Shown here piece by piece: positions 35,361-45,086 of a stretch of 64,000 bases of DNA. Under the pieces are notes generated by a model that worked only from the letters and a program-made list of their open reading frames with translations, did no database searches and had not been told where the DNA came from. A program made the translations under genes and the position numbers. How positions within the stretch are numbered: the first letter of the stretch is position 1; the number at the start of each line of letters is the position of its first letter. Source of the stretch: Pontibacter deserti (lineage in GTDB: Bacteria; Bacteroidota; Bacteroidia; Cytophagales; Hymenobacteraceae); contig NZ_JALPRS010000003.1 in the NCBI RefSeq assembly GCF_023630255.1, positions 310,001 to 374,000 on the forward strand, given 5' to 3'.

Positions 35361-35537
35361 CTCAGCCTTGAAAAGGGTTATACTTGGGCATATGTCTAAA
35401 GGTGAGTCAGTAGCATGCTTCTTACACGTTAAAATTGCACTGTTTTTAAACTAAACTGCTGAAAAGAAGTATAGTATAGGTTATGACTGCTTAGCAGCCT
35501 AGTTCAATACATTCACTTTTAACCAATCCAGAAACTT

Positions 35538-36059
35538 ATGAACATCTTACATAATAAAATTAAAGGGTTTACTGTAGCTATACTTGTAGTAGGGGCCAGT
35601 GCATTTGCAAATACAGCTCTTGCACAGAAAAAGCAACAACAGCAAAAGCCAGTACAGCCTGCCACAGAGCAAACCACACCATCAACAGGAATTACCGATG
35701 CTGACCTAAAACAGTTTGCCGATGCTAATAACCGCCTGATGGTCGTACAACAGGAAGGAGAGAAAGCAATGCTGGCTATATTGGCTGAAGAAAAGCTAAG
35801 TGTTGAGAAATTCAGCGAGATGGCTAAAGCGCATCAGCAGCAGAAATTAGGAGAAGTAAAAGCTACACCAGCAGAGCTAGAGGCTTTTAATAAGTCTGCG
35901 CAACGCATGATGGCACTGCAGCCAACCATGGAGCAGGATATGGAAAAAGCCATCGTGAAAGACGGCATGACCATAGAAAAGTATGAACAGATAATGGTAG
36001 CGTTTAAGCAAGACCCAGCTATACAGGCAAAAGTGCAGACACTTATGGGCCAGAAATAG
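35538..36059 (+). CDS. DUF4168 secreted protein
   Basis: A 173-residue exported protein with a signal peptide of about 30 residues ending ALAQ, then a Gln/Lys/Pro linker. Two helical repeats follow, ITDADLKQFADANNRLMVVQQEGE and ATPAELEAFNKSAQRMMALQPTMEQDM, each paired with a segment ILAEEKLSVEKFSEMAKAHQQ or IVKDGMTIEKYEQIMVAFKQD. This is the DUF4168 pattern, of unknown function. It is likely periplasmic and helical. A strong hairpin follows, shared with the opposing gene. Confidence 0.82.
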   Translation: MNILHNKIKGFTVAILVVGASAFANTALAQKKQQQQKPVQPATEQTTPSTGITDADLKQFADANNRLMVVQQEGEKAMLAILAEEKLSVEKFSEMAKAHQQQKLGEVKATPAELEAFNKSAQRMMALQPTMEQDMEKAIVKDGMTIEKYEQIMVAFKQDPAIQAKVQTLMGQK

Positions 36060-36066
36060 AAAATAT

Positions 36067-36113
36067 AAAATAAGAAAGGGCTGCCCCATTATGGGGCAGC
36101 CCTTTCTTATTTT
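36067..36113. terminator. Bidirectional terminator
   Basis: A perfect inverted repeat with 23-bp arms around position 36090; the GC core is GGGCTGCCCC/GGGGCAGCCC, flanked by A-rich and T-rich arms. It separates the convergent DUF4168 gene and the secreted-protein gene at 36127, and can serve both. Confidence 0.9.
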
Positions 36114-36126
36114 ATCTGGGTCTTAT

Positions 36127-37662
36127 TTAGTTATTGGCCGCAAATTCCATAATGCGGAAGGTTTTGGTTTTGCGGTCGTAGTAGCCGTAGTGCAGCTTGT
36201 TACCGTAGCGGTATACCGTTTTATAGTCCGGCTCCGATTTCAGCTCCTGCTCATACTTGTCTAGTTTATCCTGAAGCACTTCTTTTTTACCGTTAGAAGT
36301 TTTGGTTAAGGTATTATTATTTAATACAGCTCTAAAGTAAGTGCTGATACCTGGGCCAGACGAACGGCTACTGCCCTTCCCGTACGGGTCATAAAAGTAG
36401 CGGCTATAATATGGCGAGTTCAGATAATAACTAGGTATATTATAAGCAGGTACCCAACGTCCCGGTATCATCATCAGTCCACGGGAAGTGCGGTAGTACT
36501 GGTCCGGCGTACGTACCAGCCGGTTCATATCCGATGAGTTGCTTCTATCAGCTGGCGGATCATAAGAGCCTATCGTGAGCTGTATGGTGCTATCAGTAAA
36601 AGCATTTACAGTGATGGCAGGTAGCCCTTCAGCCAGTTTTTTCATCACTTTGGATGTTTGCTCTACAGTATCCACATCAGATTTGAACAGGCCGCCCACG
36701 CCACGCTGATATACCGGCGTAGATTTAATGGCAATTTCATCTTCTCCTTTAAAACTATAGGTCTTAACAGCTTTCAGGTCATCAAAATTGTAGGCTGTAA
36801 GGTTCAGGTTTTCGCGGTCCAGCTGTAAACGGAATAAGGTGTTCTGGAACAGGAAAGAGTTAAAAGCGGGCCCATTGCGTTGCTCAAGTGCAGGAAGTGT
36901 ACGGTAGCTTGTTTTACCGCTTTCCCAGTCGAGGGCAAGTATTTCGGTTGTAGCCTGCTTTTTAAATTCTTTCAGGGGTTGCCCGTCAAAGATCATGTAA
37001 ATGTCGCCATTGCGGGTATATATCTTACTGCGATGGTGGCCTGCTGTTACAGTTTGCTCCATATCCGGGTGCACATACACAAGGTCCATCAGGCGGGAAT
37101 CACGAACGCGGGTCTGAGGCAGGCTCGGCTCAAATACTTTATAGTCCATTTTTGCCAGTCCTTCCGGCGAGTCGCTGCTACGGTATAAATGCAGGTGATC
37201 TTTGTTGTCGGTATAGAGCATGTAAAAATGGTCATCGTCTCCGAAGCCACCCACAAAATCAGTGTTACGCTCTTTTTCCAGTTCTACATCCGGTAAGCTT
37301 TTAAACGCACCACTCTTACGGTTAATAGCAAACGGGCGCACATACTCACGGCGGCCATTTACATACCGGCTGTAAAAAATAAAATCAGTATCAGTTACAC
37401 GGGTTCCTAATACTTGCGGATCGCGGTTCCAGCGGTAAGGTATTTCATGCTGAGCTAGTACAGCTCCAGTGGGGGATACAAGTGTGAAATGCAGTTCATT
37501 GTTCTGGAAGAAGTATAAACAAACATTTCCGTTATCATCAGCTACTGATACCAGGTCTTCTGGTTGGCGTAGAGGGAGCTCCAGGTTTGCGAACTCGCGC
37601 TGGGCACTCGCCATTTGCGCAAAGCCTGCAAACAAGAGCAGGGTTAGGATTAATTTATACAT
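36127..37662 (-). CDS. Secreted protein of unknown function, paralog 1
   Basis: A 511-residue exported protein with a signal peptide of about 20 residues (ASAQ). The body appears beta-rich, with alternating short strands typical of a propeller, followed by an Arg/Ser/Tyr-rich stretch with YYLNSPYYSRYFYDPYG and a C-terminal part GISTYFRAVL ... YGYYDRKTKTFRIMEF. The gene at 37773-39245 encodes a clear homolog of the same organisation, so the pair arose by tandem duplication. I do not recognise a Pfam family. Both genes are on the minus strand, 110 bp apart, with this copy downstream. Confidence 0.7.
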   Translation of the reverse strand: MYKLILTLLLFAGFAQMASAQREFANLELPLRQPEDLVSVADDNGNVCLYFFQNNELHFTLVSPTGAVLAQHEIPYRWNRDPQVLGTRVTDTDFIFYSRYVNGRREYVRPFAINRKSGAFKSLPDVELEKERNTDFVGGFGDDDHFYMLYTDNKDHLHLYRSSDSPEGLAKMDYKVFEPSLPQTRVRDSRLMDLVYVHPDMEQTVTAGHHRSKIYTRNGDIYMIFDGQPLKEFKKQATTEILALDWESGKTSYRTLPALEQRNGPAFNSFLFQNTLFRLQLDRENLNLTAYNFDDLKAVKTYSFKGEDEIAIKSTPVYQRGVGGLFKSDVDTVEQTSKVMKKLAEGLPAITVNAFTDSTIQLTIGSYDPPADRSNSSDMNRLVRTPDQYYRTSRGLMMIPGRWVPAYNIPSYYLNSPYYSRYFYDPYGKGSSRSSGPGISTYFRAVLNNNTLTKTSNGKKEVLQDKLDKYEQELKSEPDYKTVYRYGNKLHYGYYDRKTKTFRIMEFAANN

Positions 37663-37772
37663 AGATTTTAATATACGATTTGTACCGTATAACTAGCAAA
37701 TTTCCAGCCAGAAGTGTGGGAACTGCAGCAGCAAAATCAGGAAATTTAAACAACGTATAATTAGGGTTGATT

Positions 37773-39245
37773 TTAGTAATTTTTAGAGAATGCCGCTATG
37801 TTTAAAAGTTTTGTTTCCTTATCTAAATAGCCAAAGTAGGCTTTGCCTTGGTAAGTATAAACTACAGCTCCTGCCGGTCTTACTTTTTGAGTATATAACA
37901 GTCTTTCGTAATCACTCATTTTTTCCTGAATGCTTTTGCGAAGGTTATCCGGCGCAGTCTCAAAATTGTCTGAAGAAAGTATACTCTGGAAATAAGTGCT
38001 AACCCCAACTCCCTCAGTCATTGTAATACTTGTTCCTTGCAGAGCTGCACCAAGGAGTATTAAGGGCAAAGCAGCCGGACCACCAAAAACAGCAGCTCTT
38101 CTTGTTGCGGCTCCACCTATTGTGGCGGCTCTACTTTCCTGCACATGATAAGTACCCATCATCAGTTGTAGTTTACCAAAAGTTAATGTATCAACAGCAA
38201 TAGCAGGTATGCCGTGTTCAAATTTGCTGAAGAGCTTCTTGGTTGTTTTTATTGATTTAGCTTGTGGAGACCAAGAGTCAGGAGTACCAATTTTAATAGC
38301 ATCATTAACCATAATGCCAATAGAATCTTGCTGTGAGTAGGAGTAATGCTTTAAAAGTTTATTTGCTGCTAAGTCGTGTACTTCCAATTGTATTGCCAGA
38401 TTAGAAACAACAAACCTGTAAATTTTATTCTGATGCAAGTATGAATTAAATATGAGCCCTCTGCCAATTGTCAGATAAGGAAGTTGCTGGAAAGTAGCTT
38501 TATCTTGTTTTAAGTCTAGTGTTAATATTTCTGTTGTTCTCGAATATTTCGGAGCATCCGGGTTATCAAACATATCGAATGTGATCATCAATTTATCAGG
38601 AGATGCATAAATTTTACTAAAAGCAGAATTAGAGTACATGTTCTGATCGACCCCTGGTAACATTAATTGCAGATCCCCGCGCTTTACTAAGCGGCCATAC
38701 ATTTGTTTGTCGCCAAAGCTATTTAAAGAATAAGTTCTGACCTCAGGCGTATGCTCGTCTTTAAAAATGCTTACGTATAAAATATTTGCTTTTCTGTTTA
38801 AGAAAAGCGCATAAAAACGGCCATTAGCTGAAAAGGCTGTGGTAAGTATGCTATTTTTATCAGGAACTGCTACCACAGAATTTAGCATTATTACCTGTCC
38901 TGTCTGGCGATCAACCTTATAAGGTTGGACAGTACCTGGTGCATTTGGTGTCTCGTCGAAGTAAATAAACCTATCGGGCAGGCCTATCATTCCTAAAATG
39001 GTTGAGCCATTTGCAAAATTGTAAGGATAGTTTCCTGTAGACACTTTCTTGCCTTGATCATCAAGAATCAAAAAATCAGTACCTAAATGACCAAACGCAA
39101 CTATACATACATCTCCTGCCTGGTTTGTTTCTGCAGTTAAATGATTGATATTATTTACAGGGAAGCTTACACTGGAGAAAGGGGTTTGGGCAAGGGCAGA
39201 TGATGTGAGAAATAAAGCAATAAGAAGCGTGTAAAGTCTGGTCAT
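37773..39245 (-). CDS. Secreted protein of unknown function, paralog 2
   Basis: A 490-residue homolog of the protein at 36127-37662. The signal peptide ends ALAQ. Shared landmarks are the order of segments GDVCIVAFGHLG and VLDRQTGQV, the C-terminal GVSTYFQSIL, the 70-residue gap to VYTYQGKAYFGYLDKETK, and the length. Its sequence is more AT-rich and the middle has an Ala-rich insertion AATIGGAATRRAAVFGG. Identity to paralog 1 is modest, so the duplication is old or one copy has diverged. Possible terminators were not seen between the two, which allows co-transcription. Confidence 0.7.
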   Translation of the reverse strand: MTRLYTLLIALFLTSSALAQTPFSSVSFPVNNINHLTAETNQAGDVCIVAFGHLGTDFLILDDQGKKVSTGNYPYNFANGSTILGMIGLPDRFIYFDETPNAPGTVQPYKVDRQTGQVIMLNSVVAVPDKNSILTTAFSANGRFYALFLNRKANILYVSIFKDEHTPEVRTYSLNSFGDKQMYGRLVKRGDLQLMLPGVDQNMYSNSAFSKIYASPDKLMITFDMFDNPDAPKYSRTTEILTLDLKQDKATFQQLPYLTIGRGLIFNSYLHQNKIYRFVVSNLAIQLEVHDLAANKLLKHYSYSQQDSIGIMVNDAIKIGTPDSWSPQAKSIKTTKKLFSKFEHGIPAIAVDTLTFGKLQLMMGTYHVQESRAATIGGAATRRAAVFGGPAALPLILLGAALQGTSITMTEGVGVSTYFQSILSSDNFETAPDNLRKSIQEKMSDYERLLYTQKVRPAGAVVYTYQGKAYFGYLDKETKLLNIAAFSKNY

Positions 39246-39312
39246 AGCTGTGTTTATAGTTAAGTAATCAAATATAAGAAAATCCGTATTTCCTGTGTTA
39301 CAAAAACAAAAA

Positions 39313-39337
39313 AGCCCGGCTAAAGTATAGCCGGGCT
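39313..39337 (-). terminator. Terminator after asnS
   Basis: A perfect 10-bp stem AGCCCGGCTA (39313-39322) with TAGCCGGGCT (39328-39337), followed on the minus strand by a T run, 23 bp past the asnS stop. Confidence 0.85.
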
Positions 39338-39360
39338 CTCCTGCAATGTATAAATTGTAA

Positions 39361-40800
39361 TTAAAACTCTGCGTTCTGCGGTGTTCTTGGGAAAGGAATT
39401 ACGTCGCGGATGTTACCCATGCCGGTTACGAACTGCACCATACGCTCAAAGCCAAGACCGAAACCTGCGTGCGGACAGCCACCGAAACGGCGCGTATCCA
39501 GATACCACCAAAGCGCTTCTTCTTCAATGCCTACGCCTTTCATGCGCTCTACCAGTATATCTAGGCGTTCTTCACGCTGCGAACCACCTACAATCTCGCC
39601 AATGCCCGGCGCAAGTATATCCATCGCAGCGACCGTTTTACCATCGTCGTTCAGGCGCATGTAGAAGGCTTTAATATCCTTAGGATAATCAGTAACGATA
39701 ACCGGTTTTTTGAAGTGCTTCTCTACCAGGTAGCGCTCGTGCTCACTCTGCAGGTCAATGCCCCACTTCACATCGTACTGGAATTTCTTCTTCTTGTAAT
39801 GGTTCGAGTTCAGCAGTATGTCAATCGCTTCGGTGTAAGTTACGCGCTCAAAGTCGTTATTTACTACAAACTCCAGCTTCTCCAGCAAGGTCATTTCCTG
39901 GCGCTCGTTCTGTGGCTTGGCTTTATCTTCTTCTGTCAAACGCTGACCTAAAAACTCAATGTCTTCGCGGTTATTCTCCAGCGCGTAACGGATAATATAC
40001 TTGATAAATTCTTCAGCCAGGTCGGCGTTCATTTTCAGGTCATAGAAAGCCATTTCCGGCTCAATCATCCAGAACTCTGCTAAGTGGCGTGTTGTGTTTG
40101 AGTTTTCCGCACGGAACGTTGGTCCGAAAGTATAAATATCACTGAACGCCATTGCCGCCAATTCGCCTTCCAACTGCCCTGATACCGTTAGGTTAGTAGC
40201 TCTGCCAAAGAAGTCTTCAGCATAGTTTACTTCACCGTTCTCAGTGCGCGGCGGGTTAACCGGATCCAGTGTGGTTACACGGAACATCTCACCTGCACCT
40301 TCAGCATCCGAAGCCGTGATGATAGGCGTGTGCATGTATACAAAACCCTTCTCGTTAAAGAACCTGTGCACGGCAAAAGCCAATGAGTTACGAACTCTGA
40401 ATACTGCGCCAAATGTATTGGTACGGAAACGCAGGTGCGCAATCTCACGCAAAAACTCCAGCGAGTGTGCTTTTTTCTGTAACGGGTATGTTTCCGGATC
40501 AGCTTTGCCCAGTACTTCTATAGTTTTAGCCTGTACTTCAAACGCCTGTCCTTTGCCCTGCGATGCTACCAGCTCGCCGGTAATAGAAACGGCAGCGCCG
40601 GTTGTAACATCTTTCAGTTGCTCTTCACTGAAATTATTGGCATCGGCTACAACCTGAATATTATTTATAGTAGAGCCGTCGTTAACGGCAATAAAGTTCA
40701 CGTACTTATTTCCGCGCTTGGTGCGCACCCAGCCTTTCAGCAGAACATCTTTGCCCGCTTCGGCGCCTGTCAGCAGGTCTTTTACTTTTGTGCGTTGCAT
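39361..40800 (-). CDS. asnS: Asparaginyl-tRNA synthetase
   Basis: Charges tRNA-Asn. The 479-residue class IIb enzyme has an N-terminal OB-fold anticodon domain (about 1-110, [15 protein letters not shown]) and a catalytic domain with motif 2 [21 protein letters not shown] and motif 3 [27 protein letters not shown]. The extra helical part around 270-330 suits the bacterial type. Its -7 element TACCTTTG (minus strand) is at 40940-40947, 140 bp upstream. A clear terminator follows. Confidence 0.96.
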   Translation of the reverse strand: MQRTKVKDLLTGAEAGKDVLLKGWVRTKRGNKYVNFIAVNDGSTINNIQVVADANNFSEEQLKDVTTGAAVSITGELVASQGKGQAFEVQAKTIEVLGKADPETYPLQKKAHSLEFLREIAHLRFRTNTFGAVFRVRNSLAFAVHRFFNEKGFVYMHTPIITASDAEGAGEMFRVTTLDPVNPPRTENGEVNYAEDFFGRATNLTVSGQLEGELAAMAFSDIYTFGPTFRAENSNTTRHLAEFWMIEPEMAFYDLKMNADLAEEFIKYIIRYALENNREDIEFLGQRLTEEDKAKPQNERQEMTLLEKLEFVVNNDFERVTYTEAIDILLNSNHYKKKKFQYDVKWGIDLQSEHERYLVEKHFKKPVIVTDYPKDIKAFYMRLNDDGKTVAAMDILAPGIGEIVGGSQREERLDILVERMKGVGIEEEALWWYLDTRRFGGCPHAGFGLGFERMVQFVTGMGNIRDVIPFPRTPQNAEF

Positions 40801-40939
40801 GTAACGTTGCGTTTATGTAATTTAAATGTAGCCTGATATAAAGGTATAAAGAATGATCGGATTTTGAGCAGCACGATAAATTTAGCTAGGCTTATAGTGC
40901 TGCACTTTATACCTGGTACTCGTTATACTTTTAAGAGTG

Positions 40940-40947
40940 CAAAGGTA
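40940..40947 (-). promoter_or_regulatory. Candidate -7 element of asnS
   Basis: CAAAGGTA on the plus strand reads TACCTTTG on the minus strand, a match to TAnnTTTG. No good -33 element is visible. The leader would be about 130 nt. Confidence 0.5.
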
Positions 40948-41034
40948 AGGCAGAAAGTATAAAAAGCGATAAACCGGTTGATGCTCTGAGCTATACTTGG
41001 TAAAAAATCCGCTAAACAAACGAATTTTCAACCT

Positions 41035-41070
41035 TTTGTTGATAATGCGAGTAAAATTATTCTAAATTTG
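41035..41070 (+). promoter_or_regulatory. Candidate promoter of rpoN
   Basis: TTTG or TTG (41035-41041) and TAAATTTG (41063-41070) fit the Bacteroidota -33 and -7 pattern, with 21 bp between TTG and the -7 element. The ATG is 37 bp downstream. Confidence 0.6.
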
Positions 41071-41107
41071 AAATACGGGCAACCGTTACAGAAACCAACT
41101 CTAAACC

Positions 41108-42562
41108 ATGCAGCGTCTCGACTTAAGACAACTTTTACAGCAGAAGCTATCGCCGCAGCAGATACAATTTATCAAGCTGCTGCAGATACCTACGGCTGAG
41201 CTGGAGATGCGCATTAAAGAAGAACTGGAAGTAAACCCTGCCCTGGAAGAAGGCAACGACGAGCCTGCCGAAGACCTCTATAGCGAGTCTGAAAGCGACG
41301 ATTACGGTGATACCGACGATGATTACGGCAAAGACGATATCGACCTGAACGATTACCTGCACGACGATGAAATAAGCGGTTACAAAATGCAGGGCGACCG
41401 TGGCGGCGAAGATGAAGACGACCGTGAAATGCCAATTGCCGTGGCATCTACGCTAACCGATCAGTTACTGGACCAGCTTGGCTTTTTAGACCTTGATGAT
41501 AAGCAGCACACGATTGGCATGCAGCTGATCGGGAGTATAGATAACGATGGTTACATACGCCGCGAGCTGAGCTCTATCGCCAATGACCTGGCTTTTTCGC
41601 AGAACATAGATGCCAGCGAAGAAGAGATCGAAGAAGTGCTGCACATGATCCAGACCTTCGACCCAGCCGGTATTGCTGCCCGCGACCTGCCGGAGTGTTT
41701 GCTGCTGCAACTGCATCGCCGCGACCAGGACGAAACAACTATACTTGCCGAACGCATTTTAGAAGATGCCTTTGATGAGTTTACCAAAAAGCATTACCAA
41801 AAGATACAGAGCAAATTTGGTGTATCAGAAGATGCACTGAAGAAAGCTGTAGATATAATTACCAAGCTGAACCCGAAACCAGGTGGCGCCGGCGCTGGCA
41901 TGACGCGTATCCAGTATATCATCCCGGATTTTATACTTACCAACAACAACGGCCAGCTGGAGCTTTCGCTTAACTCGCGGAATGCCCCAGACCTGCGTAT
42001 CAGCCGTTCTTATGCTGATATGTTCGATGCCTATGAGAAATCAGACAAAAAGGATAAGAAGCTGAAGGAGACAGTGGCTTTTGTGAAGCAGAAACTGGAT
42101 GCAGCCAAGTGGTTTATAGATGCCATCCGCCAGCGCCAGAACACCTTGCTGCGCACCATGGAGTCTATCATAAAGTACCAGCACGATTTCTTTCTGGAAG
42201 GAGATGAGAGCTTGTTGAGGCCCATGATCCTGAAAGACATTGCCGAAGATATTGGCATGGACATAAGTACCGTTAGCCGTGTAGCCAACAGCAAAGCCGT
42301 ACAGACCGAGTTTGGTATTTACCCGCTCAAGTATTTCTTCTCAGAAGGTATAGCCACCGACTCCGGCGAAGACGCCAGCAGCCGCGAAGTAAAGCACATC
42401 CTGAAAGAGATTATTGAGGGCGAAAGCAAGCGCAAGCCACTCTCTGACGAGAAGATAGAGCAGATACTGAACGAGAAAGGCTACAACATTGCCCGCCGTA
42501 CTGTTGCCAAATACCGTGAGCAACTGAATATACCTGTGGCCCGCCTCCGCAAAGAACTATAA
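41108..42562 (+). CDS. rpoN: RNA polymerase sigma-54 factor
   Basis: Alternative sigma factor that needs an AAA+ activator. The protein has 484 residues. Region I is Gln/Leu-rich (1-50, LRQLLQQKLSPQQIQFIKLLQIP), region II is very acidic (about 52-100, with DDYGDTDDDYGKDDIDLNDY), and the core-binding domain, the helix-turn-helix ILKDIAEDIGMDISTVSRV and the RpoN box ARRTVAKYRE follow. The acidic region II is longer than in E. coli, as usual for Bacteroidota. No activator gene or GG-N10-GC promoter was noticed in the window. Confidence 0.96.
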   Translation: MQRLDLRQLLQQKLSPQQIQFIKLLQIPTAELEMRIKEELEVNPALEEGNDEPAEDLYSESESDDYGDTDDDYGKDDIDLNDYLHDDEISGYKMQGDRGGEDEDDREMPIAVASTLTDQLLDQLGFLDLDDKQHTIGMQLIGSIDNDGYIRRELSSIANDLAFSQNIDASEEEIEEVLHMIQTFDPAGIAARDLPECLLLQLHRRDQDETTILAERILEDAFDEFTKKHYQKIQSKFGVSEDALKKAVDIITKLNPKPGGAGAGMTRIQYIIPDFILTNNNGQLELSLNSRNAPDLRISRSYADMFDAYEKSDKKDKKLKETVAFVKQKLDAAKWFIDAIRQRQNTLLRTMESIIKYQHDFFLEGDESLLRPMILKDIAEDIGMDISTVSRVANSKAVQTEFGIYPLKYFFSEGIATDSGEDASSREVKHILKEIIEGESKRKPLSDEKIEQILNEKGYNIARRTVAKYREQLNIPVARLRKEL

Positions 42563-42683
42563 CTTTAGAAGTATGAATGCTGAATTATAAATTATGATTT
42601 ACAGCAAAGTATAAATGTGTAAGTATAGTAGCAAGTATAAATTTCAAGATCAATTCGACATTCATAATTCATAATTAAATACC

Positions 42684-43304
42684 GTGAACCGTTCTCTTGC
42701 CAGGTTTTTGTCGGTAGTGCTACACCCGCTGCTGCTGCCAACTTACCTGTTTGCTTTTATACTTTACTACCTGCCTGCGCCTGCACTTTCGCTGCCCATG
42801 CAAAGCCGCTGGATTGTGCTGGGCATGATCTTTTTTACCACGTTTATAATTCCCGGTTTAGGTGCCTATGCTATGGTGCGTGCCGGCCAACTAGACTCTA
42901 TGGAGATGGAGCGCCGGGAACAGCGCCGCCTGCCGTTGCTATTTACGGGTTTGTGTTATGGCATCACCACCTACCTGTTGTACCGCGAACCTGCTTTCGA
43001 TGAGATTTTCTATTTTATCATGGTGATCATTACGGCCTCGGTATTGCTAACCTATAGTATCTCCCTGTTCTGGAAAGTGAGTGCACATAGTGTAGGTGTT
43101 GGTGGAGCTTTAGGCTTGCTGGTACTGCTAAGCAAATTAATTCCTGATGTACCAATGCTGCTACCCTTATCTGCAAGTATTGTTTTAACAGGCGCAGTAC
43201 TATCAGCCCGTCTAGCGCTACACGCACATACACCTTACGAAGTGTACACCGGTTTCGGAAGCGGCTTTCTGCTGGCACTAATGGCTGGTATGTTTGCGCT
43301 GTAG
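42684..43304 (+). CDS. PAP2-like integral membrane protein
   Basis: Polytopic membrane protein of 206 residues with about six hydrophobic helices. The C-terminal half has WKVSAHSVGVGG and SARLALHAHTPYEVYTGFGSGF, which resemble the SGH and R-x5-H-x3-D motifs of PAP2 phosphatases, although the last acidic residue is Glu-rich rather than Asp. It may be a phosphatidate or lipid-linked diphosphatase, or a degenerate member. The start is GTG 42684, preceded by an AT-rich spacer with the repeat ATAATTCATAATT. It follows rpoN without evident linkage. Confidence 0.65.
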   Translation: MNRSLARFLSVVLHPLLLPTYLFAFILYYLPAPALSLPMQSRWIVLGMIFFTTFIIPGLGAYAMVRAGQLDSMEMERREQRRLPLLFTGLCYGITTYLLYREPAFDEIFYFIMVIITASVLLTYSISLFWKVSAHSVGVGGALGLLVLLSKLIPDVPMLLPLSASIVLTGAVLSARLALHAHTPYEVYTGFGSGFLLALMAGMFAL

Positions 43305-43318
43305 CAGGCTGTACCTGC

Positions 43319-43349
43319 TTTGCACTTACCCTCATATACATTACCTTTG
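43319..43349 (+). promoter_or_regulatory. Candidate promoter of the PaaG-like gene
   Basis: TTTG (43319-43322), a 19-bp spacer and TACCTTTG (43342-43349) match the Bacteroidota consensus TTTG-N19-TAnnTTTG. The ATG is 29 bp downstream. This is the best promoter in the window. Confidence 0.75.
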
Positions 43350-43378
43350 GCTAAGAACAAAATAAACCTACTGAACCT

Positions 43379-44161
43379 ATGACTTACGAATGTTTACTAT
43401 ATGAAGTGCAGAACGGCGTGGCAACTATAACGCTTAACCGACCTGATGTTTTTAATGCCTTTAACGATCAGCAAAGCTATGATCTGCAGGATGCCCTGAA
43501 GCAGGTAACCCGCGACGATAATGTGCGTGTGGTAGTGCTGACTGGTGCCGGAAAAGCCTTCTGCTCAGGACAAGACCTGAAAGCAATTGCCAATACCGAT
43601 AAGCGAGATCTGTCGGAGTCGTTGGAGAAGCGTTACAACCCGATCATACGTGCGATGCGCAATTTGCCTAAGCCGATCATCTGTAAACTGAATGGCGTTG
43701 CTGCCGGTGCCGGATGCTCTCTAGCGTTGGCCTGTGATATGGTAGTGGCCTCTACAGCTGCAAGTATGATAGAGGTATTTGTAAATGTAGGCCTGGTGCT
43801 GGATTCAGGTTCTTCGTTTTTCCTGCCGCGCGTAGTGGGTTCGCTTAAAGCTTTTGAGCTGAGCACATTGGGTTCGAAGGTATCTGCTGAAGAAGCATTA
43901 CAGTTAGGTATGGTAAACCAGGTGGTGGCGCCTGAAGAATTAGATGGGGCTGTTGCTGCGTTGGCTGCCCGCTATGCTGTAGCGCCAACAAAAGCCATTG
44001 GTCTGATGAAGAAGATGCTGAACAAGTCTTTCAATTCCTCTTTAGATGAGATGCTGGATTACGAAGCTTATTGTCAGAAGATTGCAGGTAACTCTGCCGA
44101 TTATAAAGAGGGCGTAACAGCCTTTAATGAAAAGCGCAAGCCAGAGTTTAAAGGAGCTTAA
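43379..44161 (+). CDS. Enoyl-CoA hydratase/isomerase, PaaG-like
   Basis: Crotonase-fold protein of 260 residues. The N-terminus ITLNRPDVFNAFNDQQSYDLQDALKQVTRDDNVRVVVLTGAGKAFCSGQDL is like PaaG of phenylacetate degradation, the ring epoxide isomerase. Oxyanion-hole residues are in FCSGQDLK and in LNGVAAGAGCSLALACD. The catalytic acids of true hydratases are replaced in PaaG-like proteins, and here the second site reads VGLVLDSGSSFFLPR, with Asp as the only acid. No other paa genes are adjacent, so a general beta-oxidation role is also possible. Confidence 0.83.
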   Translation: MTYECLLYEVQNGVATITLNRPDVFNAFNDQQSYDLQDALKQVTRDDNVRVVVLTGAGKAFCSGQDLKAIANTDKRDLSESLEKRYNPIIRAMRNLPKPIICKLNGVAAGAGCSLALACDMVVASTAASMIEVFVNVGLVLDSGSSFFLPRVVGSLKAFELSTLGSKVSAEEALQLGMVNQVVAPEELDGAVAALAARYAVAPTKAIGLMKKMLNKSFNSSLDEMLDYEAYCQKIAGNSADYKEGVTAFNEKRKPEFKGA

Positions 44162-44190
44162 GTATAAAATCTATAAAAGCTGATATATTG

Positions 44191-44217
44191 AAGCCAGAGC
44201 ATTGCTCTGGCTTTTTT
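44191..44217 (+). terminator. Terminator after the PaaG-like gene
   Basis: AAGCCAGAGC (44191-44200) pairs with GCTCTGGCTT (44203-44212), followed by TTTTTTT. Confidence 0.85.
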
Positions 44218-44330
44218 TATACTTGCTATTCAGGTCATCTGTACTTATTACCCGTACCTATAGGTGAGTAAAGGTAATCTCTATACTTCCTGATTCTGGT
44301 TGAATTGAGCCTTGTTTCTCTATAATTGAA

Positions 44331-45065
44331 ATGTGTAATTCTATGGGTAAGAAAGCAATATGTTTTTTGATGGTTCTGATGGCAACTATAGTTTCAGTGC
44401 CTTTGTGCGTACTGGCCCAGGATTGTGCAGGCTATTATCTGTTTGTGAACAAAGCAGAATATGAACTGATACACTATGATAAAAAGGATAAATTAACTGG
44501 CAGGGTATATCATAAAATCACGTCCGTAAACAGCAGCCCGACCAAAACAGAAGCTACCATACATAGCAAGCGGCACGGCGAAGAAGGCAATCTTACTACA
44601 GAAGGAGATTATACTGTTTACTGTCAGGAGGGGAGTGTTTTCATAGACATTGGTATAATGGTAAATCCTGATTTGTTGGAGGCTCACCAGAACGCAGATA
44701 TAAAAATACAGGGCGACCAGCTAGAATATCCTTCAACATTAGCAGTAGGGCAAACCCTTAAAGATGGTTCATCTACGATTGATGTGCTGGATAAGAAAAA
44801 CGGACAAATATTATCTTCCATAGTGGTAACTATAACTGGCCGCACAGTTAGTGAGAAGGAAAGTATAAACGTACCTGCAGGAGCCTATAATGCTTACAAG
44901 ATCAAACAGGATATGGAAATCCGCACCAGAACAGATATGAACAAGCAAGTTACCCGCCTCCAGATAGTTGAATATTTTGCACCTGGCATAGGGATGGTGC
45001 GCTCCGAATCTTACAAAAACGGGAAGCTAATTGCTTATAGTGTATTAAGTAAAGCAAACAAGTAA
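44331..45065 (+). CDS. TapB-like secreted protein
   Basis: A 244-residue exported protein with a signal peptide ending VLAQ. The second ATG (44343) is a possible alternative start and gives MGKKAICFLMV. The mature chain is beta-rich with PSTLAVGQTLKDGSSTIDV, the SINVPAGAYNAYKI segment and YFAPGIGMVRSESYKNGKL. That order (VPAG ... CYKI ... YW/F-x-PGIGMVR) is typical of TapB and DUF3108-like proteins, periplasmic and of unclear function. The terminator at 45087 follows. Confidence 0.72.
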   Translation: MCNSMGKKAICFLMVLMATIVSVPLCVLAQDCAGYYLFVNKAEYELIHYDKKDKLTGRVYHKITSVNSSPTKTEATIHSKRHGEEGNLTTEGDYTVYCQEGSVFIDIGIMVNPDLLEAHQNADIKIQGDQLEYPSTLAVGQTLKDGSSTIDVLDKKNGQILSSIVVTITGRTVSEKESINVPAGAYNAYKIKQDMEIRTRTDMNKQVTRLQIVEYFAPGIGMVRSESYKNGKLIAYSVLSKANK

Positions 45066-45086
45066 CAACTGAAAGTGTAAACCATA

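Larger units (their letters stand above)
40801..41107. other. asnS-rpoN divergent spacer with two promoters
   Basis: No gene is seen in these 307 bp. It holds a minus-strand -7 element for asnS and a plus-strand promoter for rpoN, plus several TATACT/AGTATA words (40924, 40956, 40991). I see no sigma-54 site or riboswitch. Confidence 0.6.
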
